The position numbers and the translations under genes were made by a program. Below are positions 1-12,660 of a DNA stretch of 64,000 bases, one piece after another. Within the stretch, counting starts at the first letter, position 1. The number at the start of each line of letters is the position of its first letter. Source of the stretch: Siphonodentalium dalli. Taxonomy: Eukaryota; Mollusca; Scaphopoda; Gadilida; Siphonodentaliidae. Below the pieces are notes generated by a model. It had not been told where the DNA came from and made no database searches. It was given only the letters and a program-made list of their open reading frames with translations. The stretch lies in the NCBI GenBank assembly GCA_032622095.1, contig CP136067.1, forward strand, positions 57,947,899 through 58,011,898, read 5' to 3'.

Positions 1-682
1 TGGGAGATTGTATTTATGGTACATGTACCAGTATATATAGAGGTCCCATATATGTTATATCATTTAACCCCTTCCTGGATTCTGTATTGGGTGTTTAAGA
101 GTCTTATCAGATTTTCATCACATCACTTGATGATCAGGAGGGACAGTCAAATTCGAAAGACTGGTGTAATGTCAGCCATATTAACTGTCAACTAGTGTAT
201 TAAAATAATATAGATTTAAGTTTTATATTGTTAGAAATAGCTGTTGATAGGCATAACAAATGATTGTAATGTAAATGTGGTCCACATGGAAGTTACTAGT
301 ACATTTATCTAGATGAAACAAGGTAATGCAGGTTTCCGCACATATGCATTAGTGGGAGGAGCTTACGGTTGCATGGAGACAAGGCGTCTGTAGAAATTGT
401 TTAGTTAGTTTACAAAGCCTGCCTATGTGCTTTAATACACCCAAGAACATACATTTGTTTGTCTTTAATTGTGAAATATATGAAAAACAGTGTTATAATC
501 ATTGATGAATTTCCAACATTGCACACATACAAATTTCAGTACATTATGAAATGACAACAAAACAGTTGTTTGAAAATAGGCAATTTAACACTAAAAGTCA
601 AAATTATGGTGAACAAAGAATATTAAATCCACAGAGGTTCTCATAAGTGTATTTAACAAAATATTAAAGATGCATAATCCGA

Positions 683-1121
683 ATTAACGCTCCCAAATTA
701 CTATTTCTTTGGTTTTTGGGGTAAAATATATTTGAATCAAGTCAAGGAACCCACCCATCAAAGTTCAGAGTAATCAGATATTGATTTTTGAAATCAATTA
801 TTTTTCACCACCGGTACTTTTTGGTGGCCTGGCAAAAAGTTGACGAGCTGACGGTCTCGGACCAAATTGCGGTTGAAGATGGACAACTCTAAAATCAAGT
901 GGCTTTGTGTGTTAGATATTTGACAAACGGCCAAATTTCGTTGAACAAAATGTTGATAAATAACAGGTTTGGGCAATTTTATACTATAGTTGACTGTGGT
1001 TAGTATTATCTTTGGGCAATTAATCGATTCTGATAACTGAAGCGGCATTTAAAAAAATGTTGTTGTTGGCCGTCGGAATATGATGATATGGGAACCATTG
1101 AATCGGATTGAGTACCTTTAA
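683..1121. repeat. TTAA-flanked dispersed repeat, one end (AGGTACTCAATC family)
   Basis: The right end reads GATTGAGTACCTTTAA (ending 1121). The body matches 58835-59312, including the ACTATTTCTTTGG and GGTACCACC-like stretches and the ACCCATCAAAG stretch. A small inverted fragment of the same family is visible near 18240-18300. No coding signal; the 794-1048 minus ORF lies in the repeat. Confidence 0.65.
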
Positions 1122-1689
1122 CTACAGTGTTGCATACAGACAGACTTAATTGAAGATACAGTATACGCTGAAGTACCAAATAAAAAATTAGGAGTTGAAA
1201 TGTAAATTAACAGGTACCAAATAAATTTAGGGAATAGTGACCCCCATCTTGAAAGTCACTTTCCTTGCCTTCTTCCAATCTGTTTGCTTTCTCATAACAT
1301 TTCACTTGTATTGCTTTATGTCAGCTCTTCACTGTATACTATGCAAGCATAAACAATCTCCTTTCCAACTTTTGATATCATGCCCCGTACTCTCTCTCTC
1401 TCTCACCCTGCCACTACGCCCCTGGGTCCAATAGTATTAGTTTACATCAATAGTGTACCAGAACATGTACCTGCATGTACCTTACATCATGGTTTACCTC
1501 TTCATGTGCATTAGCTCTACTGTTATTTGTGTGACAGCTAGTCAGATTCCTTATGTCATTTTGCATTTTTGGTTTGTTAAACGCGATCTGGAATAGAATC
1601 TGTATGTTTAGTAGGTGTATTTTCAGCATTGACTTGTTTCCATTCTTGAATTTTGACGGGTCAACCTAAATCTGGGTCAACATAATTTA

Positions 1690-2590
1690 GAGAACGTTTC
1701 GTATTTTGAGAAAATGATAGATCTGGCATATGGCGATATGTGCGATTTAAAATTTCTCACAACTATATATATAAGTATAAACCTCAAATATATTTATGAA
1801 AATTTGAATGTGATCAGTTGATACTTGCTGGCTACAGTTGCAATCAAAATTTAACATTGAACCTTATGGAGATTATAGAATTTTGGATAACGCGCCATTT
1901 TGTGTATAATGCTATGCGTGACTTGAAATTTCTCAAAAAATACTAAGTGTACAACTCGGACACACTTTGGAAAATTTAAGAGTGATCAGATGATTCTCGC
2001 TGGTACAGTTACGATCAAAATTTAACACTGAACCCTATGAATAATTTCTCATTTTGCTCGAATGTTGATAGTAATATAATTTTATGGCGATCGGGTACCA
2101 GTTTATATAAAGATACACACTCACATTTGACCCACCTTAACTATCAGTAAATAGCTTTAATAGATGATATAATGTAGTTATGCCTCAAAATACAGTAATT
2201 GGCAAAAGTATGTGTCGATTGATTTTGTAATGTCACTGATAAAATGCGGCGTGTTGAGTCTAATGAACAATGTACATTCTCAACCAGACGGAGGTTTCAC
2301 GATGTAACTACATATTAAATCATTGTTTACTTATTGTCAAATGACAACTGCTTGAAGCAACATTTTAAATCATAACGTTTTCATCAATTACTATATCTGT
2401 CGGCCTATCTATATCGCGTGTTAATATTGTAAAAACACATATAGTTGCAGTAGATTACACATAAGAGCCATTTTCTTATTGAAGTCGCATATTTGATAGC
2501 CATTCATCATGGTGAACATTTGAGCAAATCGGCAAAATCTCCATAGGGTACCATGTTAAATTTTGATCGGAACTGTACCCACCAAGACTT
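1690..2590. repeat. Satellite-like repeats, unit about 172 bp, with an inverted partial copy
   Basis: Two direct copies of a block with GATCAAAATTTAACA-type sequence start near 1813 and 1985, so the period is about 172. An inverted partial copy containing TTAAATTTTGATCGG lies at about 2545-2575. The rest of 1124-1690 shows nothing I recognise. Confidence 0.5.
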
Positions 2591-2689
2591 ATCTGATGAC
2601 ATCAACAATCTCAAAAAAACATTTCAGAGTAATTCTTTATAGGTGAAAATTTCAACCCACATGGCCTATTTTTAGGCTAATTGTGATAG

Positions 2690-3780
2690 TTAATATGTTT
2701 TATAATCAGGAAACGCTCTTTAAATTCATAAAACCATCCAAAAACCAATTTCAACTAATATTTAAGGCTGGAAACATATAGACTCTGAAGGTAGACAATC
2801 ATACTTGATATGTGTGTCAAATTTCAACCAGCACAGTCCATGATAAGGCTAATTGTGATATTTAAAAAATTTATAATTAGTAATCGCACTTTAAATTCTT
2901 AAAACCATAAAACAAAACTGTTTCCGCCTGTTTCCGCTGCAAGTTCAGGCTGGAAACAGGTAGACTCTAAAAGTAGACAGTCATACTTGATATGTGTGCC
3001 AAATTTCAACTCGCAAAGTTCATGCTAAGACTAATGTTGATAGTTAATAATTTTATAATCAGTAAATGCTTTTTAAATTCTGAAAACTGTCAAAAAATCA
3101 TGTTTCCACTAAAATTTCAGATGGGAAACAGGTAGATTCTGAAAGTAGACATTCTGGTGATATGGAAACCGTTCTCATGTGTTTAATATTTCAAATTGAG
3201 TGACAATTTTTGTCGACATAATGAATCTGACTAATGAAAGCAGCAGGGTGGGATAGGGTTAACTTTCTGCGATATCTTTATAAAAAAATTGATGTATCGA
3301 AGTTCTGTTTATTGTACATGATCAAGAGATCCTTGTAGATTGTTACAGTGTGTGTAGCTATGATGTAGCTCTTTTGAAGAATATACAATAGCTTAATATT
3401 TGGGAAATAAAATTTAAAATACAGTCATAAATACAATACATTTGATGATTGTATGATAAAAGTTCAAATTAAGATATGCATTGCAATTATGTATTTTTGG
3501 CAACAACTGTCCCTGTTTTTCAATTTCCAGACACAAAACAAGCCACTTACCGAACTAGTTTTGCATAATAACATGTCTTCATGTCACCAGATGGACTGAA
3601 AAAAATAGAGGGGTACACAAATAATAGCCTCACAATAACTTGTTTCCTCTAAAATGTAAAGCTGGAAACAGGCAGATTCTGAAAATAGACACTCTGGTGG
3701 TATAGAAACCATTATTAGATCGCTTTAAATATTCCGAAAATATGCGACCATTTTCTTTTGACATACGGAATCCGACTATT
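2690..3780. repeat. Degenerate tandem repeats, unit about 171-182 bp
   Basis: The anchor TTTATAAT(C/T)AG recurs at 2701, 2872 and 3054. Each copy carries a GGAAACAGGTAGA(T/C)TCTGAAAG-like block. One more partial copy is at 3640-3740. 3180-3640 and 3780-5440 show no gene or repeat I can name. Confidence 0.55.
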
Positions 3781-5443
3781 GAGCTCTAGCTGAGATCATC
3801 ATGACATGGAGATTCTTAGCTCGGAGCTAATCTATAGCTGTGTGACTGTGACACAAATAACAGTTTCTCTTAGCCTTAACCAAAGTATAATAGTTTATAT
3901 TCATGAGCCTAAGATTTTCCTATTTTGTTTCTTTATAAATCAGCCTTGAGGGGATGGAGGTGAATAAAATGAAAGATCTCACTTTAAGATTTAAGACTAG
4001 ACTAGGTTGAACTCCAATGCATAAAAATACATGCAAAATATATATATCAAGAGCAGGGTTTGCACTGGACTAAAATTTTCTTTTGCCAATGAAATTTTTG
4101 TTCATCAAATTTTTCCAAAAAGGACTTGCCAAATTGAAATTAGGGTCTAATTGGGGAAAATTAAGGAACAATTCTCATTTTCATATGTATTAAATGATGC
4201 CCAACTTTATGCCTGAAAATAATAAATATACGCATATGCCTGAAAATAAAATATATATGCATATGCCCAAAAATAATATATATACGCATAATGCACTCAT
4301 AATAAATGCTTTTGACATTGCTACACAGTTAAAAATTAGGACTAATCCGGCGTCATTCACATTTGGCTGATTAACCATTTGTCTTGTACTCAATGGTCAT
4401 AAAACACCGACCATCATTAATACATGAAATACAACGCTGTAATTTTTATAGATGGTTTGATTGGCTGTGTGCATGACCCAAACAGACAAAGAGGATTAAC
4501 TATAAAAACAATTTTATAAATATTTTTGCTTTTTCATGAAAGGTGACATAATCTTTATTGAGAGCCTCTTACAAACAAATTACTTCTACAGCTTCTAGCA
4601 AACTTTACAAGACATAACTTTCTCTTACCATCATATTTTAACCAGTGTCAGTAACTGTCCACGCATCTTTGAGCGTTAATTATGTCTGTCTGTTAGCGAC
4701 TTTAAAATATGTTTTCGATGTTTGGTTGCAAATTTCTGTCCGTGTATTTAAATCTTGCACACATATCGGATAATTCACCTTCAATGACGTATTATAACTA
4801 GATCGTTCATATCACAAAATTAAAAACCCACTTTCCAAAATTTTTGCCAAAGATAATTTTGTTTTGCAGTTGGCAAATTTGGCAAGTGGCAGTGCGAACC
4901 CTGAAAAAGAGCATCATAATTCAACTACAATTACTGAAATATTCAGCTACAATTACTACAATATTCAACTACAATTACTTTCAATTGTGAAGTAAATGGA
5001 TATACCTGTACTGGTATACTCTATAAAATTAATTTGTATTTGGTATAAATTCTGAAACTTTTATTTTATATATCTTTTAGACCACCATAGTGTCCCCTCT
5101 TGTTGAAGTATTGATATTTGTTCTTATTTTAATGCACAAAGCGTATTAAAATATAATTTGTTTCTATTAGATTATAAATTGGTACAATCTAGTTTCAAGT
5201 GCTATGTATGGCTTTAAGTGAACTAATTTAATCATTCATCACAGCAAAAAAAACTTCAGAATAGCTGCTGCCCCACTAACACATATTCTTTTGTGCTGGT
5301 TGTCTATGAATTGATTGTATATACTACTACATAACAGCATTTCTATTTTTATTAAACCACCCATTGTTCAAACCTACAAATGAGCAAAGTGTTCCCTTAT
5401 CTCCTTATCTCTGTGAGTTCTAGTAAATAAGCTGGTCCATGTA

Positions 5444-5677
5444 CAGTAATGCCCTAAATAATCAACTCCTTAACCACAGCAGAATTATGGGTAACTTTTC
5501 AGGATTTAGTCGGAAATATGGCTTGTTGCCATTCATCGGAAAGCTGTTGCCATTCATCGGAAAGCTCTCAGTGAGAGCTTTCCGATGAATGGCAACAAGC
5601 CATATTTCCGACTAAATCCTGAAAAGTTACCCATAATTCAGCTGTGGATAAGGAATGGATTATTTAGGGCATTACTG
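5444..5677. mobile_element. Hairpin MITE, mariner-type (TA target)
   Basis: A near-perfect inverted repeat from CAGTAATGCCCTAAATAAT to ATTATTTAGGGCATTACTG, directly flanked by TA on both sides. Almost the whole 234 bp folds back on itself. Related copies are at 7717-7827, 14939-15113 and 36164-36344, all with TA flanks. It has no coding capacity. TA flanks and short TIRs suggest Tc1/mariner mobilisation. Confidence 0.85.
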
Positions 5678-6177
5678 TAGTTACTAGAACTAATTTATTA
5701 TATTATCTGAAGTCTGCATAATATTCAACTCTTTCAAGCCAGACATGATTTACGATCCTGGTATGTTGATTTCTATGCAGTATTTATGGTACCGATATGT
5801 GTTATTTTACAAGCAGAATATCAAAGTTTGTTTAGACAAATCTGTAATGTGCACTTGCCACATCCACGCACAGGTACAAATAACATAAACAAATCTGTAA
5901 TGTGCATTGGTGACATCTGCACACATGAATAAATAACATCACTCCTCCCATCAGCTTACCACAATCATGCAATCAGTGATCATTTTCAGAGTATCTTGAC
6001 AGGGTAAATGGCAACCCTCAAATACGGGTATCGCATAAAGTTCAGATGCAGTATTATATATTAATGAGAAAGCTTTTTCGAAATACATGTATATTGCACA
6101 TGAAAAAAAACCTGGCCAAAAGCTTTCCAAAATGTGAGGAAATCTTCAAATCTATTTCAGATGTTCATACCTATTAT

Positions 6178-7488
6178 TAGCTCAACTTGACGATGAGCTA
6201 TTGTCATCGGTTGGCATCCATCGTCTGTCCATCCATGTGTGCATTCATCAAAAATTTCCTTTAGCACACCCTACAGGCCACATCTCTCATTCGATTATCA
6301 CCAAACTTTATATGATATGAATCTGCGGGGTGACCTCTAGATAGGTGCCATAGATTTTTTCTTAAATTCGTTAAGAAACATGGCCACCATCAGTCATCTT
6401 GGAGAGTTGTTTTGAAATTTTACAGGCACATATTTAGGATCACCTCTAGATGGGAGCTATTGAATTTTAATTTTTTTTTTTTTTATGAAAAATATGACCG
6501 CCGCCAGCCATCTTGGATTTTACTCTTTGCATGACTAAATCATTTGGCACACCCTACAGACCATATCCCTCTTCCGATCATCATCAAGCTTCAGGTGGAT
6601 CTTCATGGTCACCACTTGATGGAAGTGATCAAATATTTATGAATTCCATATATTAAAAGATGACAATTCTACTTATACATACTTTTATTTATCTATATCC
6701 CAGTTTGAGAAAGAGTCACTTACATACACTCTATTATTTAATTGTAAATCTAACTTGATTTATGATATTACTTCATATTTGTATGTGAACCAAATAGCCA
6801 TCAATTGATATACCTGAGATACGTGGAAGTTAATTAAAGTATCTCCTTCATAAAATATATTGGCACACCCTGCAGGCCATCCGTAATACAATCATCACAG
6901 AACTTCAAATGGATCTTCGGGGAAACCTCTAGATGGGAGCCATAATTTGTTTTCCAAAATTCGTTAACAACATGGCAACCAGCAGCCATATTGGATTTTA
7001 TTCTTTGCATGACTAAATCGTTTGGCACACCCTACAGGTCACATCCCTCATCCGATCATCACCAAACTTTTTACAGATCTTCAGGGTGACCTCTATATGG
7101 GAGCCACCAATATTTCCACATACTCGAAAAAAAATATGGTCTCCAGTGGCCATCTTCAATTTCACATTTGAATCTATCGACACGTACATCCTGCAGCCCA
7201 CATTTATTGGAGAAATGTTTTGAAAATTTACAGGCATGTTTAGGATCACTTCTTGACGAGAGCTATCAAACTTGAAAAATTTTAGATGAAAAATATGGCT
7301 CTGGGCAGCCATCTGGGATTTTACTCTTCGCATGACTAAATATTTCAGCATGGCCAACAGCCAAATTGTTTCATCCAATTGATCCCAAACTTTCTGCATT
7401 CCTTATCATTCCATAATGTATGACACTGTAATGTATGACATTTTCCCCCTCTCCAAGTTGAGCTAACGTGTCATTGACACTTTTATTT
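6178..7488 (+). mobile_element. Helentron/pearl-like repeat, copy A (interrupted)
   Basis: Starts TAGCTCAACTTG and ends AAGTTGAGCTAACG, a GTGTCATTGACAC hairpin and TTTTATTT. Between are diverged blocks of about 160 bp with GCACACCCTACAG, ATCATCACCAAACTT and GCCATCTTGGATTTTACTC. Subterminal inverted repeats plus a short 3' palindrome fit Helentron-derived non-autonomous elements. The minus-strand ORFs inside (6834-7028, 7013-7399) are repeat sequence. An inverted-repeat arm splits it at 6650-6842. Confidence 0.7.
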
Positions 7489-7858
7489 AATTATAAATAT
7501 AGATAACTATTTTCTCCCATAAAATGTGAAACAAGTAATTATATGAATGATATACTTTAATTAACTTCCACCTGTCTCAGGTATATCAGTTGATGGCTAT
7601 TTGGTTCACATACAAATATGAAGTAATATCAGAAATCAAGTTAGATTTACAATTAAATAATAGAGTGTATGTAAGTGACTCTTCCTCAAACTGGGATATA
7701 GAAAAATAAAAGTATACAGTAATACCCTAAATAATCGACTCCTTAACCACAGCAGAATTATGGGTAATTTTTCAGGGTTTAGTCAGAAATATGGCTTGTT
7801 GCCACTCGATTATTTAGGGAATTACTGTATATAAGTAGAATTGTCATCTTTTAATATA
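6650..7858. repeat. Inverted-repeat pair of about 193 bp, right arm carrying a nested MITE
   Basis: The left arm 6650-6842 (ATATTAAAAGATGACAATTC outward) and the right arm 7552-7858 are reverse complements at most positions. The right arm is longer only because of a TA-flanked MITE at 7717-7827; without it both arms are about 193 bp. The core between the arms is the 3' half of Helentron-like copy A. Confidence 0.8.
7717..7827. mobile_element. Short mariner-type MITE nested in an inverted-repeat arm
   Basis: Same family as 5444-5677, with ends CAGTAATACCCTAAATAAT and ATTATTTAGGGAATTACTG, flanked by TA. The second half of the hairpin is largely deleted. The sister arm at 6650-6842 shows the uninterrupted site. 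Confidence 0.8.
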
Positions 7859-8159
7859 CCCAACTGCTAACTGATACATTGACCTTCAACATATATTTCC
7901 TCATGGACAAGTGCACATTGACAATTGATGTTAGAGAAAAATACTCATCATACAGTGTACATGTGCTTAGTTGTATAATTTTAACTGTATCAACACAACA
8001 TAAATGTTGCTCAGCCATGAATAAATGAGAAGTTGTGAGAGCACACAAAATATACATGTAATAGTATATTAAAATTACTCACGCATGAAATTATTGGAGC
8101 CCACATGTAATAGTATATTAAAATTTCTCACGCATGAAATTAATGGAGCCCATAGCTTA

Positions 8160-8420
8160 ACCTTCCTTTACTAAATGAATTCTCCCATTCAATTTTAACA
8201 GTATTACATTGGAATCATCAATAATTCGCCTGGAGGGTTGTCCAGGAAATATAAGCAGACAACAAATGAGACAAATATTCAGAAATGTTCAGATAATTAT
8301 TAAATTCAACAAATGGCCTGTTTGCAGTTTGTTGAACTTAGTACCTGAAAATTTTGTCCTAAGTGAACAACATGTACTCGCCAATGAGTATTAAGTAAAG
8401 AAAGGGTTAAAGGTTAGCAT
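8160..8420. repeat. Dispersed repeat with AAATGTTCAGATAAT and AATGAGTATTAAGTAAAG blocks
   Basis: Related blocks occur at about 13050-13100, 13540-13760, 16330-16500, 18400-18580 and 63090-63290, in either orientation. Shared pieces are GAACATTTCC, ACTCATTGATGAGTA and GGAATGGTCTATTATTC. Ends are not clear. The ORF at 8209-8394 lies in it and I do not call it a gene. Confidence 0.45.
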
Positions 8421-8734
8421 AAAAGCTGTACTAAAGGTTCCATACTGGTCTACCACAGTATCTGTCCCACACCATGGGTATTCCCATTCCAAATTCACAT
8501 GAAAACATTTTTTGGTCAGGTCGGTTGATGAGAGGCAGAGTTCAGGCCTCCACCACCCCACTGCCATTGAATGACTGAACTGTTCATAAAAGATGCTTTT
8601 CAGAATGTTTTGGGTGATCAGATGAAAATAATTTTTCTGTCACATCGGGTTGTGGAAATGTATAGTGACATAATCAGTCCGGTGAGTCATGGGAGGGGGG
8701 ATACCCAGATCTGACCAAAGCATGTTTCTCACCT

Positions 8735-9180
8735 TTTTATACCCCCGCAACGAAGTTAGGGGGGGTATACTGGAATCAGCTTGTCCGTCTGTCTTCGTCC
8801 GTTCGTCTGTGGACACAAATTTGTCCGGAGGTTTTCTCAGTCGTTTTTTTTTATCAATTTCCGTGAAACTTGGCACAGACATCAACCACCATGGGAACCT
8901 GTGCACCTGTGATTATGACGTCTGTCAGACTTTTTTTGGTGGAGTTATCTCCCCTTTTTTGATTTTCTTTTCGAAAATTTTCGCAACATGTATCATTTTG
9001 TCCGAGCTTTTATTCCTACATTTTTAGGTAATTTTTTTTTAAACTTGGCACAGATATTTAGTACCATGGGAATCTGTGCACCTGCAATTATGACGTCTGT
9101 CCGACATTTTTGTGGAGTTATTCCTCTTTTTCGACTTAGAACATTTTCGCAACATGCATAAATTTGTCCGAGTTTTTATT
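8735..9180. repeat. Repeat starting CCCCCGCAACGAAGTTAG, two units of about 190 bp
   Basis: Two direct copies of a block with AACTTGGCACAGA, GTGCACCTG and ATTATGACGTCTGTC begin near 8865 and 9043. A diverged relative is at about 60180-60360. The ORFs at 8640-8906 and 8689-9027 are products of this repeat. Confidence 0.6.
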
Positions 9181-9600
9181 AGCTCACCTGAGACGAAGTC
9201 TCCGGTGGAGCTATAGTCATCACTCCTCGTCCATCGACCGTCCATCGTCCGTCTGTCCGTCAACAATTTTAAAAACATCTTCTCCTCACGAACCATGAGA
9301 CCGATCTGGTTCATATTTGGTGTGAATGTTCCCTAGGTGACTCACAATCATGGGACTATGGACATAAATCTGAAGAAAACAATTTTAGATTTAACTTATT
9401 GATCAATTTAACCAAAAAAATTGTTAAATAAATAAAATGTTTTATTTTTAAATAAAATAAAAAAAAATCATTAAAATTTTGAAGAACTTATGACATTACA
9501 TCTTCGGGAGGGGGAGGGGAGGTACCTCTAGTCACTCCACTAAATTTGGTTGAAATCAGGGGTTTGGGAGAAAGCACATCCAGACAGATGTACAGAAATG
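9180..9600. repeat. Second dispersed repeat starting AGCTCACCTGAGACGAAG
   Basis: Begins with a short inverted motif (AGACGAAGTCTCCGG), then GTCCGTCTGTCCGTC and a phrase about 100 bp long also seen diverged at 10380-10700. It fades out near 9600. No coding signal. 9600-10380 and 10810-11460 hold nothing I can name. Confidence 0.45.
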
Positions 9601-11489
9601 TTCAGTAAGTTACTTTAATATCCTTGTATTCCCACTACAGCAAGCCATCCATGTACTCTGATGGACACATGTTTATAAAACAGTGCCAGATGGATAGATA
9701 ACAACTGCTATGGCCATAGTACTCTCCATCCACAGAGAGTGTATATTCATGTCATTCATAATTTAAATGAGATTAATTGTGTTGTCAATGAAGCACCCTC
9801 ATTGTTTACATTAACACTCAGTCAGTCTCAGTGGTCATTAAAATCAGATTAAATTCATTTTCTCCAAGCTTGAATTAAGTGTGTCTGGCATTTGTAGAAT
9901 GAGGTTCCCAAGGTTCCCGAATTTAATTATGCTACACCACATGGCAGGCTAGCATCACCAAATACACCCTCTGAGGACCTCATTCTGCTTAATAGTATCT
10001 AGAGTCTCAAATTGACATTTTTAGCTGCTTTTTTTCCTTCTGTTCAGATTCTATATCCCCTAATTTGCAGAAGATAAAATGCATAATTGAGGTGCCCAAT
10101 GGGTGCGCATACGTCACCAACTTCAGCTGGAGAATTTCTATCTGTCCCTAGGTCTCCCATAGCAGTTGAGGATTAAGTAAAATTAGGTTCCCAGATTGTG
10201 AATTTGGTGATGCTATCCCACCTTACAAAATATAATCACTACTTTCATCCTTTGTGGACCTCAGACACACTAAATTCAGGCTTGGCTGTTGCAATATTAT
10301 TTTCTTAACAACCACTTATCTATGTGAACGCATTATACCTGATTATAGACAAACAATGGAGGTATATTGCTGTTGTTGGATTGAAACTGTCGGTCTGCCA
10401 GAGTGTCCTTCCATCCATTAGTCTGTCCATCCATCCATCAACAATTGTTTTCTTCTCCAGATCCATATGAAATCCCTACCTGTAGGCGACTCACATTCAG
10501 ATTTGTTCAAATTAGTTCCATCGGGTCAAATAGGAGGGATGCCAGGGGCCATAACTTTCTCCCTCCATAGTAATTCTAACAACTATTACTTCTCAAGAAC
10601 CATCAAGTCTATTTAGCTTATATTTGGTATGCAGGGTCCTTGGGCATGTTCAGATCTGTTACAATGGGGTCATTTTTTGGAAAATCAATTAACATCAACT
10701 CATAAAAGCGACTTTAAAATTACTAGATGAATAGATCTCATAGATGGGGATTCATGGTTGTTCAAATGGGGGCAGAGGTAAGAGATTTAGCTCCCCCACC
10801 AATACTACCTGTATCTATGTTGTATGCTACTGGTATAATAATATATAGATTCCTCTTGAAAATTTCATTTCTGATACAGCATTAGTTGTAGATTAGATTT
10901 TCACACCAAAAATAAGTTAGAATAGTTCTCATAATTTTATTTTATTTTCCAACCGGTATGTTTTTAAACCAACAGTCCATATTTGCCTACTTCATGTTAA
11001 ACTGTTGTACCAATATGGGGCACAAATTTTTACTTTATGGGAGATGTCAGGTTGGAAATTCCCAAAAGTTTGAGAGCTTGAAGCACCCATTCCAGTTATA
11101 AAATTTCAAGGGATGTGCAAAAGGAATTTTGTGAACTTAGGACTATGGTATGGTTAAGATTATCTTGTTTAAAAGGGGGTTGGAGATTTGACAGTAGTGT
11201 GCACTTAGAAATTTCAAGGTGAAGAGCCCGGCTCATCAGCCAATCCCTAGCTATGTCCCTGTTTAGAACTACTTGTCTTAAGTTATTTTGACAAGTACTG
11301 ACTGTGTTAGTCTTCAAAGTCCCTTTCTTCTCAGTCTTTACAGCAGGTGAGTGTCTCCACAGTCATTGACTGTCTTGTTCCTACATTTTTCGGTCAATAG
11401 GTTTAAGACTAGGGTTAGGGTTGTGCACCTGCAATGGGAACTGTTATTTTATTATTTTAACTAAATGTTTACTGACATGTGAAACATCT

Positions 11490-12660
11490 TAGTATTTTCG
11501 GGCGGGCGGCAGGCGGGCGTGCGGCGGGCGGCAGGCGGGCGGACCTAAAGAATGCCTTATAACTTTGACATTTGTGAACGGATTCAAAAAAATTTTGGTA
11601 TGTGAGTTGCTCCCAATGACTATTTACTGCCTGTAGAAAATGGGTCACGTCCGAACTTTTTGACAAGAGTTATCCATCTTTGATGACTTTTGTTTTTCAC
11701 CGTTAGCGCGATAACTCGATGAAATATTAACCGATTTCAACAATATTTGGTATATGAGTCTCCTGCAACAATATCTCGGATGAGTTCGAAAACCAGGTTT
11801 GTCCGAATTTTTTTCGCGGAGTTATGGGTCTTAGTTTATCTATTTTTAGCAATGTTATCACTGTTAGCGCGATAACTCGATGAAATATTAACCGATTTCA
11901 ACAATATTGGGTATATGAGTCTCCTGCAACAATATCTCGGACGAGTTCGAAAACCAGGTTTGTCTGAATTTTTTTCGCAGAGTTATGGGTCTTTAAAGTT
12001 TGTCTATTTTTAGCAATGTTATCACCGTTAGCACGATAACTCAATGAAATATTAACCGATTTCAACAATATTTGGTATATGAGTCTCCTGCAACAATATC
12101 TCAGACGAGTTCGAAAACCAGGTTTGTCCTATTTTTTTCGCGGAGTTATGGGTCCTAGTTTGTCTATTTTTAGCAACATTATCACCGTTAGCGCGATAAC
12201 TCGATGAAATTTTAACCAATTTCAACAATATTTGGTGTATGAGTCTCCTGCAACAATATCTCGGACGAGTTCGAAAACCAGGTTTGTCCGAATTTTTTTT
12301 TGCAGAGTTATGGGTCTTAGTTTGTCTATTTTTAGCAATGTTATCACCGTTAGCACGATAACTCAATGAAATATTAACCGATTTAAACAATATTTGGTAT
12401 ATGAGTCTATTGCAACAATATCTCGGAGGAGTTCGAAAACCTGGTTTGTCCGAATTTTTTTTCCGGAGTTATGGGTCTTAGTTTATCTATTTTAATCACA
12501 ATTTTATCACAGTTAGTGCGATAACTCAATGAAATATTAATGGATTCAATTGATATTTGGTATATAGGTCTATTGCAATAATATACCACCGTCCAACTTT
12601 TTTTCCCGGAGTTGTGCACCTTATTGGCAGAACTTTAGTTTGACTGCCAAAAAACTCGAC
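11490..12660. repeat. Tandem array, about six units of 160-164 bp
   Basis: GATAACTC(G/A)ATGAAAT recurs at 11710, 11871, 12035, 12195, 12357 and 12520, giving spacings of 161, 164, 160, 162 and 163. A GC-rich GGGCGGGCGGCA tract at 11500-11545 precedes it. Related sequence is at 36930-37290 and 47095-47370. Minus-strand ORFs at 12052-12619 repeat the unit and are not genes. Confidence 0.9.

Noticed and set aside
2700-3100. GAAACGCTCTTTAAATT at 2710 as a relic of the 37328-41131 subterminal repeat
   Set aside because: Similarity to AAACGCTCTCTAAA is only a dozen bases in AT-rich satellite and no TIR is nearby.
11690-12660. Regular 161-bp array as a CRISPR-like array
   Set aside because: Whole units are similar, with no short repeat plus unique spacers, and the genome is animal.
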